Both the position numbers and the translations under genes were made by a program. A stretch of 64,000 bases of DNA from Streptomyces sp. NBC_01549 (lineage in GTDB: Bacteria; Actinomycetota; Actinomycetes; Streptomycetales; Streptomycetaceae). The stretch's first letter is position 1. Every line of letters begins with the position of its first letter. The DNA lies in NCBI RefSeq assembly GCF_026339955.1, contig NZ_JAPEPW010000002.1:744001-808000 (forward strand). Direction: 5' to 3'. A model generated the notes under the pieces. That model ran no database searches and was not told the DNA's origin. It was given only the letters and a program-made list of their open reading frames with translations. This document shows, one piece after another, positions 51,042-60,061 of this stretch.

Positions 51042-52332
51042 GTACGCCAGTTACACCCTGGTCCTCATCTCACTCGCCATGTACGTCGTCCTCGACGGTT
51101 ACGACCTCGGGGTGGGCATACTCAGCCTGGCGGCCCGGCCGGAGCGCCGACGGGAGTACGGCGAGATCGTCGCCACCGCCTGGGACGCCAATGAGAGCTG
51201 GATCATCCTGGCCGGCGTCGTCCTCTGGGCCGGCCTGCCGGGCGCCTACGCCGTGATTCTGCCCAGTGTCTATCTGCCTTTGATCGGCATGCTGATCGCC
51301 ATCATCCTGCGCGGGCTCGGCCTGGAGATGCAGAGTGCGGCCGCCGGCTACCGGCGAGGTTGGGCGCTGCTGTTCGGCGGGGCGTCGCTCGCGGCGACCG
51401 TGTGCCAAGGTCTCGTCCTCGGCGCAGTGCTCACCGGCCCGAACCAGCGCGACGGTACCTTCCAGGGCGGGGCCTTCGACTGGCTCAGCCTGTACAGCGT
51501 GCTGTGCTCGCTCGGCCTGGTCGCCGTCTACCTGCTGGCCGGGGCCGCCTGGCTGCAGGACAAGACCGAGGGCTGGTCGCGGTCGGGCGTCCGCCGCACG
51601 GGACGGTCGCTGCTGGTGGTCACCGCAGTCATGGCGGTCGTACTCGGCCTGCTGCTGCCGAGCGCCGACCCGCAGCAGTCGCAGCTGGGCCAGCCCATGC
51701 GCGCTGTGCTGTTCTGGCTCGCGGTCGTCGCCGCTGTCGTGGCCGGTGCGGTCGCCTGGCACGGATTCGGCCGTCGCCCCGACTGGCGGCCGTTCGCCGC
51801 CGTGGCCACGATGACGGTCTGTGGGCTGTTGGCCCTGGCGGTGGTCTCCGTACCGGTCGTCGTGCCGCCCGGACTGACCGTCCATCAGGCTGCGAGCCCG
51901 CACTCCTCCCAGCTCTTCCTGGTCCTGGGCGTCGGGTTGTGCATGCCGTTCGTACTGGCCTACAACACCTACGCCTGGCGGAGCTTCCGCGGCAAGTACA
52001 CCGATCCGGTGGAGAGTCCGATCCCGCCGCTGCATGCCCGCACCTACCCCTTGGCGGTCTCCCCAGCGCCCTCCGGCACCTTGCGGACGATCACGCGACG
52101 GAGCCTGCTGGTGGTGCTCGGCATTCTGGCGACTGCCCTGTCCCAGGACGTGTTCGGCGGTGTGGCCGACTGGATCGGCCCGGTCGGCGTCACCGTCCTG
52201 GGCTGTGCGGCGCTGGCCGCCTGGATCGTGGGCGACCGCCGGGACCGGCGCGCCGGGTACTTCCACGCGGAACTCACGGATACCACGGGTATCGCCGACG
52301 TCGCGGGCATCGAGGCGGAGACCACCTCGTGA
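51034..52332 (+). CDS. cydB: Cytochrome bd oxidase subunit II, long form
   Basis: The 432-residue membrane protein begins at TTG within the end of cydA (eight-base overlap). It has the CydB hallmark VVLDGYDLGVGILSLAARPE, DANESWIILAGVVLWAGLPG and FQGGAFDWLSLYSVLCSLGL. It is longer than the usual 330-380 residues because of a C-terminal extension with one or two extra hydrophobic segments (LVVLGILATALSQDVFG, GPVGVTVLGCAALAAWIVG) and an acidic tail. It forms the heterodimer with CydA. Start by overlap and frame. Confidence 0.95.
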   Translation: MLEYASYTLVLISLAMYVVLDGYDLGVGILSLAARPERRREYGEIVATAWDANESWIILAGVVLWAGLPGAYAVILPSVYLPLIGMLIAIILRGLGLEMQSAAAGYRRGWALLFGGASLAATVCQGLVLGAVLTGPNQRDGTFQGGAFDWLSLYSVLCSLGLVAVYLLAGAAWLQDKTEGWSRSGVRRTGRSLLVVTAVMAVVLGLLLPSADPQQSQLGQPMRAVLFWLAVVAAVVAGAVAWHGFGRRPDWRPFAAVATMTVCGLLALAVVSVPVVVPPGLTVHQAASPHSSQLFLVLGVGLCMPFVLAYNTYAWRSFRGKYTDPVESPIPPLHARTYPLAVSPAPSGTLRTITRRSLLVVLGILATALSQDVFGGVADWIGPVGVTVLGCAALAAWIVGDRRDRRAGYFHAELTDTTGIADVAGIEAETTS

Positions 52333-54047
52333 GCACCGTCGTGCTCCTGGACGAACTGGCCGCGGACAGGGCCGAAGAAGGGGTGCCCGCCGCCCGGTTG
52401 AAGGAATGGGCGGCCGTCGGACGGCGGGAGCTGCGCCGCGCGGGCCTGCTGCGCGGCGCCGCCCAGCTGGGCACGGTCATCTGGGCGGGAGGGCTCTCCT
52501 GGGGCGCCGAGCGCGGCCTGTCCGCACTCCACGGCACCCCCGTGTCCGCCGTACTGCCGCCCGCCCTGCTCATAGCGGCCGGCGTGGCCCTGCGCGCTGT
52601 GCTGCTGGCCGCGGGCGACGCGGCAGCCGCGCGCGGCGCCCGCACCGTACGCGAGAGCCTGCGCGGCCGGCTCATCGAGACGGCGCTGCCCGCACGTGGC
52701 CCGGCCCGCACCGACCTGGACGACGTGGCACTGGTCCAGGCCGTCGACGGCGAGGTCGGTCAGCTGACCGACTGGCTCACCGACTACCTGCCCGCGCGGA
52801 CCACCATGCTGCTCGGCAGCGGCCTCACCCTGGCCGCGATCGCCTCCCGCAGCTGGTTCGTCGCCCTGCTCGTGCTGGCCGCCACCCCGCTGCTGCCGGC
52901 CAACCTGAAGGTCATCGGCCTGGGCACGCAGACCGCTGTACGGGCCCAACTGACGGCGATCCGCACCCACCAGGCCCGACTGCTGGACCATCTGCGCGGC
53001 CTGCCCACCCTGGTCGGGCTCGGGGCGCACGACCAGGCGGCCGGTTCGCTGTCCCGGCACGACCGGGAGGTCGCCGGTCGCACCGAGAAGGTGCTGCGGA
53101 TCGCCTTCCTGTCGACCGCGTGGGTCGAACTGCTCATCACCGGCACCCTCGCCGTAGTGGCGACCTACTGCGGACTGGTCCTGCTCGACTACCTGGACCT
53201 GCCCGTCGTACCGGACCACATGAGCCTGTCCGCCGCGCTGTTCGTCCTCGTCCTGGTGCCCGCCTACTTCGCGCCGGCCCGGGACCTGGCCGCCGGCTAC
53301 CACGCCCGCGCCCGGGCGACCGCCGCCGCCGGTCTGCTGGCCCAGGTCCTGGACGCGTATCGCGAGGCCGTGGTACCACATGCCCGACCGGCCGCGGCGC
53401 CACCCGGGGTGCGCCTGGAAGCCGTCACAGTCCATCACCCTGGACGGGAGGCACCAGCGCTGGAACGTGTCAGCGTGCACCTCGCACCGGGGCGGTGCCT
53501 CGCCGTCACCGGCGCCAGCGGGGCCGGCAAGTCCACGCTGCTCGCCGTCGCGGCCGGGCTGTACACCCCGCACGGTGGACGCCCACTCCACTTGCTGGAC
53601 GGCCGGCCCGTCCCCGCGGACCCCAGCCGGGTCGCCTGGGTGGGCCAGCCCGCGCATCTGCTGCCCGGCACCCTGCGCGAGAACCTCCTGCTGGCCCGGC
53701 CCGCCGCGAACGACCACGACCTGCTGGACGCCGTCGCCTCCCTCGGCTTCGAAGACCTCCTCGCCGCACTGCCGCAGGGACTGGACACACCACTCGGCGA
53801 ACGCGGCACCGGCCTGTCCTCCGGCCAGTCCCAACAGCTCGCCCTCATCCGGGCGTTGCTGCGGGACGCACCCCTGCTGTGCCTGGACGAACCCACCGCA
53901 CACCTCGACCCCGAAGCGGAGCAACACGTCCTGTCCGCGCTGCGCACGCTGACCCGCGACCGTACGGTCCTGCTCGCCACCCACAGTCCCGCACTGCTGC
54001 CGCTGGCGGACCACGTCATCACGCTGGACCACGGGAGAGCCCTGTGA
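52329..54047 (+). CDS. cydD: ABC exporter subunit for cytochrome bd assembly
   Basis: The 572-residue half-transporter has an N-terminal six-helix domain and a C-terminal ATPase with Walker A GASGAGKST, Q-loop WVGQPAHLLPGTLRENLL, signature GLSSGQSQQLALIRALL and Walker B LLCLDEPTAHLDPE, then the H-loop TVLLATHSPALL. With CydC it exports cysteine and glutathione and is required for bd oxidase maturation. It begins at GTG overlapping the cydB stop (GTGA). The frame is open far upstream inside cydB but that part is a shadow. Confidence 0.95.
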   Translation: MSTVVLLDELAADRAEEGVPAARLKEWAAVGRRELRRAGLLRGAAQLGTVIWAGGLSWGAERGLSALHGTPVSAVLPPALLIAAGVALRAVLLAAGDAAAARGARTVRESLRGRLIETALPARGPARTDLDDVALVQAVDGEVGQLTDWLTDYLPARTTMLLGSGLTLAAIASRSWFVALLVLAATPLLPANLKVIGLGTQTAVRAQLTAIRTHQARLLDHLRGLPTLVGLGAHDQAAGSLSRHDREVAGRTEKVLRIAFLSTAWVELLITGTLAVVATYCGLVLLDYLDLPVVPDHMSLSAALFVLVLVPAYFAPARDLAAGYHARARATAAAGLLAQVLDAYREAVVPHARPAAAPPGVRLEAVTVHHPGREAPALERVSVHLAPGRCLAVTGASGAGKSTLLAVAAGLYTPHGGRPLHLLDGRPVPADPSRVAWVGQPAHLLPGTLRENLLLARPAANDHDLLDAVASLGFEDLLAALPQGLDTPLGERGTGLSSGQSQQLALIRALLRDAPLLCLDEPTAHLDPEAEQHVLSALRTLTRDRTVLLATHSPALLPLADHVITLDHGRAL

Positions 54048-55696
54048 ACCGGATCAGCGCCTGGCGGCTGCTGCGTACAGCGGCTCCGCGCCGCGCCCTA
54101 CTGACCGGCATGCTGTTCGCCCCGGCGGCAGAACTCAGCGGCGCCGCACTGCTCGGAGTGTCTGGCTGGTTCCTGACGACCTGCGCCGTGGTCACCCTCC
54201 AGGCCAACACCACCTGGTCCTGGATGTACCCCTCGGGCGCCGTCCGGGCACTGGCCCTGACCCGCACCGGCCTGCGCTACCTCGAACGCCTGGCCAACCA
54301 CCGGACCCTGCTCGCCACCCAGGTGGCCTTGCGAGCTCGGCTGGCCCGCGGCGCTGCCGGCCTCACGCCCCGTCAACTGCGCGGACAACGCGACGGGACG
54401 CTGCTCACCCTGCTCACCGCCGATGTGGAGACCGTCGCGAGCCTGCCCGCGAACGCCGTCGCACCACTGGTGGCAGCCGTCATGACGGCGTGCCTGGTCG
54501 ATGCCCTGCTGCTGTGGGCCATGCCGGTCCTGGGAATCGCCGAACTCATCGTCTGGGCAGTCGGCCTCGCCTGCGCCCGGCACGCCCACCACCGCGCGCG
54601 GACCCACCTCGCCGACGCCGCCGACGCCAGGGCCGCGCTCCGTACCGTGCTGCTCGGCAGCCGGGCCGCCTTCAACGAACTGCGGTGCCTGGACGCCCTG
54701 CCGCAGGCTCAGCGGACGGCGACGAGCGCCATGGCCGCCGTCGAGTCCGCCGAATGGGCCGCTGCCCGGGCCGAGCGGCACGGCCGGCTGGCCCTGCGTC
54801 TCCTTGCCGCACTGGGGCAAGCGGCGGTACTGGTCATCGCCCTGCGCGCCGCCCCGGCCCAGCCGATCGCCGTCGTGGTGGGCGAGGTGCTGCTCGTTGC
54901 CGCCGGGTGGGAGCTACTGGAGAGGCTCCCCGGGCTGATGCAGCACCTGGCCCAGGCCAGGGACGCGGCCGGGCGCCTGGCCCCCCTTGCCGCCGCGGCG
55001 CACCCGGCGGGCCAACGGCGGGAGGCCGTCCGCTCCGTCAAGACGGATGGCCTCCCGCTCATCGGTTCGCCCGCGGAACTCACGATGACCGTGGAAGGCC
55101 CGGGACTGGTCCTTGTCACCGGCCCGAACGGCAGCGGCAAGTCGACGCTGCTCGGCCAACTGGCCGGGCGCGTACCAGCGCCTGCCGGCACGGTGCTCCT
55201 CGACGGCACGCCCGTGCACGAACTGCCTGCCTCGGCCGTCGCCGAGACAGTCACCCTCGTCGAGGCCGACGACTGGCTGGCCGACGACACGGTCGCGGCC
55301 AATCTGCGTCAGGCGGCACCGTCGGCCGACACCACCGCGCTACGGGACGCACTGGAACTCGTCGGCTTGTCGGCCTTGCCGCTCGCCACAGCGGTGGGCC
55401 CCGGCGGGCGCCTGCTGTCCCAAGGGCAGCGGAGGCGCCTCGCCACGGCCCGCGCCGTACTGAGACATCCACCGATCCTGCTGCTCGACGAGCCGGTGGC
55501 CGGACTGGACCGCCACACCGCCGAGGCGCTCCTGGCCGCACTGCCCGAGGCGCTGCCCGAGACCGCATTGGTGATCGCCCTGCAGGAGCAGGACCTCGAC
55601 CTGCTGGATGACACACCGACCACCGTCGTACGGCTCGGCCGGAGCGCCGAACGGCAGCACAACGGCAAGCGGACGGCCGAGCACGTACGGGGGTAG
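54044..55696 (+). CDS. cydC: ABC exporter subunit for cytochrome bd assembly
   Basis: The 550-residue partner of CydD begins at GTG overlapping the cydD stop. The membrane domain has AAELSGAALLGVSGWFLTTC and YPSGAVRALALTRTGLRYLE, typical of CydC. The ATPase has Walker A GPNGSGKST, a divergent signature RLLSQGQRRRLATARAVLRH and Walker B ILLLDEPVAGLD. The LSQGQ form and the weaker second half suggest an asymmetric ATP site, as usual for this heterodimer. A strong hairpin follows. Confidence 0.95.
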   Translation: MNRISAWRLLRTAAPRRALLTGMLFAPAAELSGAALLGVSGWFLTTCAVVTLQANTTWSWMYPSGAVRALALTRTGLRYLERLANHRTLLATQVALRARLARGAAGLTPRQLRGQRDGTLLTLLTADVETVASLPANAVAPLVAAVMTACLVDALLLWAMPVLGIAELIVWAVGLACARHAHHRARTHLADAADARAALRTVLLGSRAAFNELRCLDALPQAQRTATSAMAAVESAEWAAARAERHGRLALRLLAALGQAAVLVIALRAAPAQPIAVVVGEVLLVAAGWELLERLPGLMQHLAQARDAAGRLAPLAAAAHPAGQRREAVRSVKTDGLPLIGSPAELTMTVEGPGLVLVTGPNGSGKSTLLGQLAGRVPAPAGTVLLDGTPVHELPASAVAETVTLVEADDWLADDTVAANLRQAAPSADTTALRDALELVGLSALPLATAVGPGGRLLSQGQRRRLATARAVLRHPPILLLDEPVAGLDRHTAEALLAALPEALPETALVIALQEQDLDLLDDTPTTVVRLGRSAERQHNGKRTAEHVRG

Positions 55697-55732
55697 ACCA
55701 CGGTCGGAGTCACAGCCCAGCCGATACGCGAA

Positions 55733-55760
55733 CTGCCCGACCGGATTTCCGGACGGGCAG
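55733..55760 (+). terminator. Terminator of the cydABCD operon
   Basis: CTGCCCG-A-CCGG forms one arm and CCGG-A-CGGGCAG the other, with loop ATTT; one A-A mismatch interrupts an 11-bp stem. It begins 36 bases after the cydC stop. There is no long U-run, as is usual in Streptomyces. Confidence 0.75.
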
Positions 55761-55809
55761 TCGGCGTTGGTGGGCCCTGCGTGGTGCGGGACGGCGATCC
55801 CGCGGCGGG

Positions 55810-56157
55810 TCACTTCCTCAGGAAGGTGAGGAGCGCCGCGTTGACCTCCTCCGCATGGGTCCACAGCGGGCCGTGCGGGGTGCCCTCAATCTCCACGTAG
55901 TCGGCGGACGGGAGGGCCTTGTGGAACGGCCGCGCGGTCCCCTCGACGGGCAGGATCCGGTCGCCCGTGCCGTGCAGGATCAGGGCCGGCACATCGATGG
56001 CCGGGATGTAGGCCCAGAAGTCGGTGTACCAGGTCGACGGCGCGGCCGCGGCCGCGAAGAACCCACCGCCCGCGGCGACGTTCCAGCTGTTGCGGACCGC
56101 CTCCTCGCTGATCCTGGTCCCGAGGTTCTCGTCGAGGTTGTAGAAGTCCAGCGTGTC
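55810..56157 (-). pseudogene. Haloperoxidase-type alpha/beta hydrolase, C-terminal fragment
   Basis: The fragment reads YNLDENLGTRISEEAVRNSW, NVAAGGGFFAAAAAPSTWYT, PALILHGTGDRILPVEGTAR and GTPHGPLWTHAEEVNAALLT. This is the last 115 residues or so of a haloperoxidase/non-haem chloroperoxidase-like hydrolase, including the catalytic Asp (GDRIL) and His (GTPHG). The N-terminal half with the Ser elbow is missing, and the frame beyond is low-complexity. Its 5' side abuts a plus-strand fragment of a different hydrolase. Not functional as it stands. Confidence 0.8.
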
Positions 56158-56199
56158 GCCGACCTGATCCACGAGGCGGTCCGGGCCACCGCCCGGTGA
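56158..56199 (+). pseudogene. C-terminal scrap of a small alpha/beta hydrolase
   Basis: Thirteen codons and a stop read VADLIHEAVRATAR, nearly identical to the ends of the hydrolases at 16.8 kb (VADLIRDAVRATS) and 57.0 kb (VVDLIEEAVRATSD). It directly adjoins the opposite-strand haloperoxidase fragment, marking a recombination joint. Confidence 0.6.
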
Positions 56200-56329
56200 C
56201 CCGCCTCGGCTGCCGGGCGCCGCACCGTCCGGGACCGAACCGATGCCGGCTGCCATGGCCCCTGACCGGCGCGCCGCTCACCTGCTCACCCGTCCCCACC
56301 GGGACGGCCCTGCTGGACACCACCGTAGG

Positions 56330-56709
56330 AAGCGGACGGCGAACTCACCGATCTCACGCCGCACCGTCGCCGTTTCACTCCTGGCCGGCGCCGCCGCCCT
56401 CGGAACTACAGGCGCTGCGTTCGCTGCTCCGTCACCGGCAGCGAAACAGCCGGCGCACCATCACCGGCATGAACTCCCCGCCATCGTCCTGATCCACGGC
56501 GTTCGCCGACTCCTCCAGTTGGGACGCCGTCGTCGGCTCCAGCGGCAGGGCCACCAAGCCCTGGCACCGGCCCTGCCACTGCGCGGGCTGACCAGCGACC
56601 CGCGTACATCCGCGGCTTCCTGGACTGGATTCCGGGCCTGATCGTGCTCGTAGGCCACTCCTACGGCGGAGCGGTCATCAGCGTCGCCGCGGCAGACACC
56701 TCCCGGTGA
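56330..56709 (+). pseudogene. Decayed N-terminal half of a Tat-type alpha/beta hydrolase
   Basis: The DNA encodes, in shifting frames, SPISRRTVAVSLLAGAAALG, then GTTGAAFAAPSPAA, IVLIHG, AL-rich middle and IVLVGHSYGGAVISVAAADT followed by a stop. It mirrors the first half of the intact gene at 57.8 kb, with several small deletions. The second half is absent. A strong hairpin follows the last recognisable codons. A dead duplicate of its downstream neighbour. Confidence 0.75.
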
Positions 56710-56714
56710 ATCGT

Positions 56715-56742
56715 GGGCCGGGGCCGATTGCGGCTCCGGCCC
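56715..56742. terminator. Strong hairpin after the decayed hydrolase
   Basis: GGGCCGG-G-GCCG pairs with CGGC-T-CCGGCCC around loop ATTG, twelve pairs including one G-T. It lies just after the pseudogene's last stop and about 280 bases before the next gene. The remaining 280 bases to 57021 contain no supported gene. Confidence 0.65.
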
Positions 56743-57021
56743 AATTCCGTGCCAGGGCAACGCCGCCCAGCCGGAACTCGCCGGACAAACGTGGGCACGT
56801 ACAGGCCACAGCCAGGGCGCGGACAGGCAAACACGCCGCCCGGCAGTCCCTAGAGTCAACTACGTTCGACGGCCACCCGGTCAGTGCACACCGCACACCA
56901 ACCGATGCGAGGCCGGCCCGCGACATCCCACGGCAAACGGGCACACCAAGGCAGCCCCGACCCGGCCGACAGGCCGCGCGACAGCCGACCACCCATTGCC
57001 AATCGATGAAGGAGTTTCCCC

Positions 57022-57747
57022 ATGTCCAGTTCCGACAAGCCGACCGTCGTCCTCGTCCACGGCGCCTTCGCCGACGCCTCCAGTTACGCCCAGGTCATCC
57101 CCCGGCTCATCGCCCGCGGTCTGGACGTGCTCGCCCCGGCCGTTCCCAACCGCAGTCTGATCGGGGACGCCGCCTACGTCGCCTCTGTCGTCCGGCAGAT
57201 ACCCGGTCCGGTCGTCCTGGTGGGCCACTCCTACGGTGGCGCCGTCATCACGGTCGCCGGCACTGAGGACAACGTCAAGGCTCTGGTGTACCTGGCCGGT
57301 TACGCCTTGGAGAAGGACGAGAGCCTCGGCGAACTGCAGGGCCGCTTCCCGGACAGCGACCTCGCCGCCGCACTGGTCTACACCCCCTTCCCGGTCGAGG
57401 GTTCTACCACCCCCGGCACCGACGTGTCTGTGGAGGCCGAGAAATTCCCGGCCATCTTCGCCGCCGACGTCGACTCGCGGCTCGCCGCCGTCCTCGCCGT
57501 TTCCCAGCGACCGCTGGCCGCGCAAGCCTTTGCCGACCCGGCCCCGGCCGCGGCCTGGAAGACGAAGCCCTCCTGGGGCCTGGTCGCCTCGTCCGACCAC
57601 ACCATCAACCCCGACGTGGAGCGCTACGGCTACCAGCGGGCCGGCATGACCACCGTCGAGGTCGACTCCTCCCACCTGGTGATGCTCGCCCACCCCGAGC
57701 GCGTCGTCGACCTGATCGAGGAAGCCGTACGGGCCACCTCCGACTGA
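57022..57747 (+). CDS. Alpha/beta hydrolase (EstA/HNL-like small family)
   Basis: The 241-residue product has VVLVHGAFADASSYAQVIPR, GPVVLVGHSYGGAVITVAGT (Ser nucleophile), SDHTINPDVERYG (Asp) and DSSHLVMLAHPERV (His), so the triad is complete. It is closest to the hydrolase at 16.8 kb. Soluble and cytoplasmic, with unknown ester or amide substrate. GGAG lies in the 15 bases before the ATG. It precedes a related Tat-type hydrolase by about 80 bases, and a decayed copy of the latter lies upstream. Confidence 0.88.
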   Translation: MSSSDKPTVVLVHGAFADASSYAQVIPRLIARGLDVLAPAVPNRSLIGDAAYVASVVRQIPGPVVLVGHSYGGAVITVAGTEDNVKALVYLAGYALEKDESLGELQGRFPDSDLAAALVYTPFPVEGSTTPGTDVSVEAEKFPAIFAADVDSRLAAVLAVSQRPLAAQAFADPAPAAAWKTKPSWGLVASSDHTINPDVERYGYQRAGMTTVEVDSSHLVMLAHPERVVDLIEEAVRATSD

Positions 57748-57826
57748 CCCCACGCGCTCCCGCTCGCGCCCGTCCGAGCGGCCGTCGCACCACGGCCGCC
57801 TCCGCCCCTTTTACAGAGAGCGAACG

Positions 57827-58681
57827 ATGAACCCACCGATCTCACGCCGTACCGTGACCGTGTCCCTCCTGGCCGGCGCAGCCGCCCTGGGCACCGCAGG
57901 CGCCGCATACTCCGCGCCGGCAGCGGCGGCCGACAGACCGGGCAATCCGCACGAGCGCCCGGACACACCCACCGTCGTCCTGATCCACGGCGCATTCGCC
58001 GACGCCTCCAGTTGGAGCTCGGTCGTGGAGCGCCTGCAGCGGCAGGGCCACCGAGTACTGGCGCCGGCCCTGCCGCTGCGCGGACTGGCAAGCGACTCCG
58101 CCTACATCCGCAGCGTCCTCAACAGCGTCACCGGTCCGATCGTGCTGGTGGGGCACTCCTACGGCGGAGCGGTCATCAGCCAGGCCGCCGCCGGGGCCCC
58201 GCAGGTCAAAGCGCTGGTCTACATAGCCGCCTTCATCCCCGACATCGGGGAGAGCGCACTCAAGCTCACCGACAAGTTCCCCGGCAGCACTCTGGGACAG
58301 GCCACCGCCACCCAGTACTACCCGCTGCCCGACGGCAGTCAGGGGGAGGAGCTGGTCATCAAGAAGGACCTGTTCCGCAAGCAGTTCGCGGCCGGTGTCC
58401 CCACGAAGACCGCCCAGGTCATGGCTGCGGGACAGCGTCCGATCACCCTGGCGGCGCTCCAGGAGCCCGCCACCGCGGCCGCGTGGAAGGAGATCCCCAG
58501 CTGGGCCCTCGTGGCCACCGAGGACCGCAACATCCCGCCGGCCGCCGAGCGCTGGATGGCCGAGCGAGCCCGCGCCCACACCGTCACCGTCCGAGCCCCG
58601 CACGCGGCGGCCGTGAGCGACCCGGGTCCGGTCACCGACCTGATCCTGCGGGCGGCCCGTTCCGTCCCCACAGGCCACTGA
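57827..58681 (+). CDS. Exported alpha/beta hydrolase with Tat-like signal
   Basis: The 284-residue protein begins MNPPISRRTVTVSLLAGAAA, a twin-arginine signal (SRRTVTV) with an Ala-rich h-region and AYSAPAAA cleavage area. The mature part has VVLIHGAFADASSWSSVVER, IVLVGHSYGGAVISQAAAGA (Ser), ATEDRNIPP (Asp) and VRAPHAAAVSDPG (His). It should act outside the membrane on a small substrate. It follows the cytoplasmic paralogue and is followed by a hairpin. Confidence 0.9.
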   Translation: MNPPISRRTVTVSLLAGAAALGTAGAAYSAPAAAADRPGNPHERPDTPTVVLIHGAFADASSWSSVVERLQRQGHRVLAPALPLRGLASDSAYIRSVLNSVTGPIVLVGHSYGGAVISQAAAGAPQVKALVYIAAFIPDIGESALKLTDKFPGSTLGQATATQYYPLPDGSQGEELVIKKDLFRKQFAAGVPTKTAQVMAAGQRPITLAALQEPATAAAWKEIPSWALVATEDRNIPPAAERWMAERARAHTVTVRAPHAAAVSDPGPVTDLILRAARSVPTGH

Positions 58682-58992
58682 CCGGCCACCTTCTCGCCCA
58701 CACTGGCGACATCCCGCACGAGGACATGGGGCCGCGACCGTGGCCTTGCGGCCGTGGCCCCATCCTCGCTCCTCATGGCGGGCCTGACCTGGCGAAGCGC
58801 CGCACGCCTGGCTGGCGGCGACGAACTCGTCAGCTCCGTCCAGGGCATCGGCGAACTGCGACAACGGTTCGTGGGCTGATAGCCCAGGCGTCCCGCGACG
58901 CCCGGCAGCCGAGGTCTCAAGAGCCCGACGCACACCGGTGGCCCCAGCGGCGAGACCCGACCGAGCCGCACCACTTGCGATCAAAGAGAAAG
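58682..58992. other. Intergenic region with hairpin and small ORF
   Basis: ATGGGGCCGCG (58726-58736) pairs with CGTGGCCCCAT (58753-58763), a likely terminator for the hydrolase. A 34-codon frame at 58775-58879 (SAARLAGGDELVSSVQGIGE) looks coding-like but has no partner sequence; it may be the tail of a deleted gene. Confidence 0.45.
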
Positions 58993-59973
58993 ATGAAGAG
59001 AGCCCACATGCCCAGATTCCTGACGGGGACGCGCACCGGCCTCCTGGCCTCGGCCGTCGCAGCGGCCCTCGCCATGACCGCGGCCGGCCCGGCGACCGCC
59101 GCCCCGAAGCCGGACGTGCGCTTCATGGCACACCTGGACATCGCCGAAGGACAGCGACCGGAGAACATCACCCTGGAGCCCGGCGGGAGTGCCGTCGTCA
59201 CCTTCGCCTACAGCCGCCAGGTCGCCCGCATCCACCCCGACGGCCGGGTGCACGTCCTAGCCACCCTGCCCCAACCTCCGGTCGGCGCCAGCACCCCTGC
59301 CCTCTCCTCACCGTTCCTCGGCGGGATCGTCCGCGCCCACGACGGGACCCTGTACTTCCTCTATGCCACCGGCAGCAGCGATCTCACCGGCCTGTGGCGT
59401 CTGCGCCCCGGCGGCACACCGCAGCGCATCGCCGCGCTCCCCGCCGACGGCTTGCCCAACGGCCTGGCCCTTGACCGGCACGAAGGCCGGTTGTACGTGG
59501 CCGACTCGGTCCTCGGCACGGTCTGGCGGGTGCCCGTCACCGGGGGCGCGCCCACCCGGTGGGCCACCGCGCCCGAACTGGCCGCCGCCGGATTCCTCGG
59601 AGCCAACGGCATCAAGATCCACGACGGGGCGGTCTGGGTGTCAAACCTGGACAAGGGCACCGTGCTACGCATCCCGGTCACCCGGTACGGCACCGCCGGC
59701 CACGTCGAGACCCGGGCCACCGGCCTGGTCGACATCGACGACTTCGCCTTCACCGGCCGCGGCAACACCCTCCTGGCCGCGATCAACGCGGACAACGAGG
59801 TGGCCCTGGTCAGGCCGGGCGGCAGCCACACCGTCGTGCTGACCGGCGCCGACGGGCTGGAGAACCCGACCTCGCTCGCCGTACGGGGCAACACGGCCTA
59901 CATCGCCAGCGGCGCCTACTTCACCAACGACGACCCCAACCTCCTGGCCGCCCGGATCAACACCGCCCGATAA
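58993..59973 (+). CDS. Secreted beta-propeller protein, SMP-30/NHL-like
   Basis: The 326-residue protein has an N-terminal signal peptide (LLASAVAAALAMTAAGPATA, cleavage near residue 36) and a repeated beta-strand pattern: RPENITLEPGGSAVVTFAYS, LPNGLALDRHEGRLYVADSV, FLGANGIKIHDGAVWVSNLD and LENPTSLAVRGNTAYIASGA. The recurring N-G-[L/I]-A/K with later V-S/A-D resembles SMP-30/gluconolactonase and NHL propellers. No catalytic certainty; it may bind a ligand outside the cell. AAAGAGAAAG precedes the ATG. A perfect hairpin follows the stop. Confidence 0.85.
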   Translation: MKRAHMPRFLTGTRTGLLASAVAAALAMTAAGPATAAPKPDVRFMAHLDIAEGQRPENITLEPGGSAVVTFAYSRQVARIHPDGRVHVLATLPQPPVGASTPALSSPFLGGIVRAHDGTLYFLYATGSSDLTGLWRLRPGGTPQRIAALPADGLPNGLALDRHEGRLYVADSVLGTVWRVPVTGGAPTRWATAPELAAAGFLGANGIKIHDGAVWVSNLDKGTVLRIPVTRYGTAGHVETRATGLVDIDDFAFTGRGNTLLAAINADNEVALVRPGGSHTVVLTGADGLENPTSLAVRGNTAYIASGAYFTNDDPNLLAARINTAR

Positions 59974-59986
59974 GGCGGCCCCGCCC

Positions 59987-60017
59987 GCGCCGCCGCACCT
60001 GCCCGGTGCGGCGGCGC
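59987..60017 (+). terminator. Terminator after the propeller gene
   Basis: A 13-bp perfect stem, GCGCCGCCGCACC with GGTGCGGCGGCGC, encloses the loop TGCCC. It starts 14 bases after the stop codon. Confidence 0.8.
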
Positions 60018-60061
60018 GGGGCCCTGGGCCATCAGATCCGCCGCACGACGAGCGGGCGGAG

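Noticed and set aside
51360..52328. Long upstream extension of the cydD frame inside cydB
   Set aside because: The extension is Arg/Pro/Gly-rich shadow; the GTG overlapping the cydB stop gives the normal CydD N-terminus.
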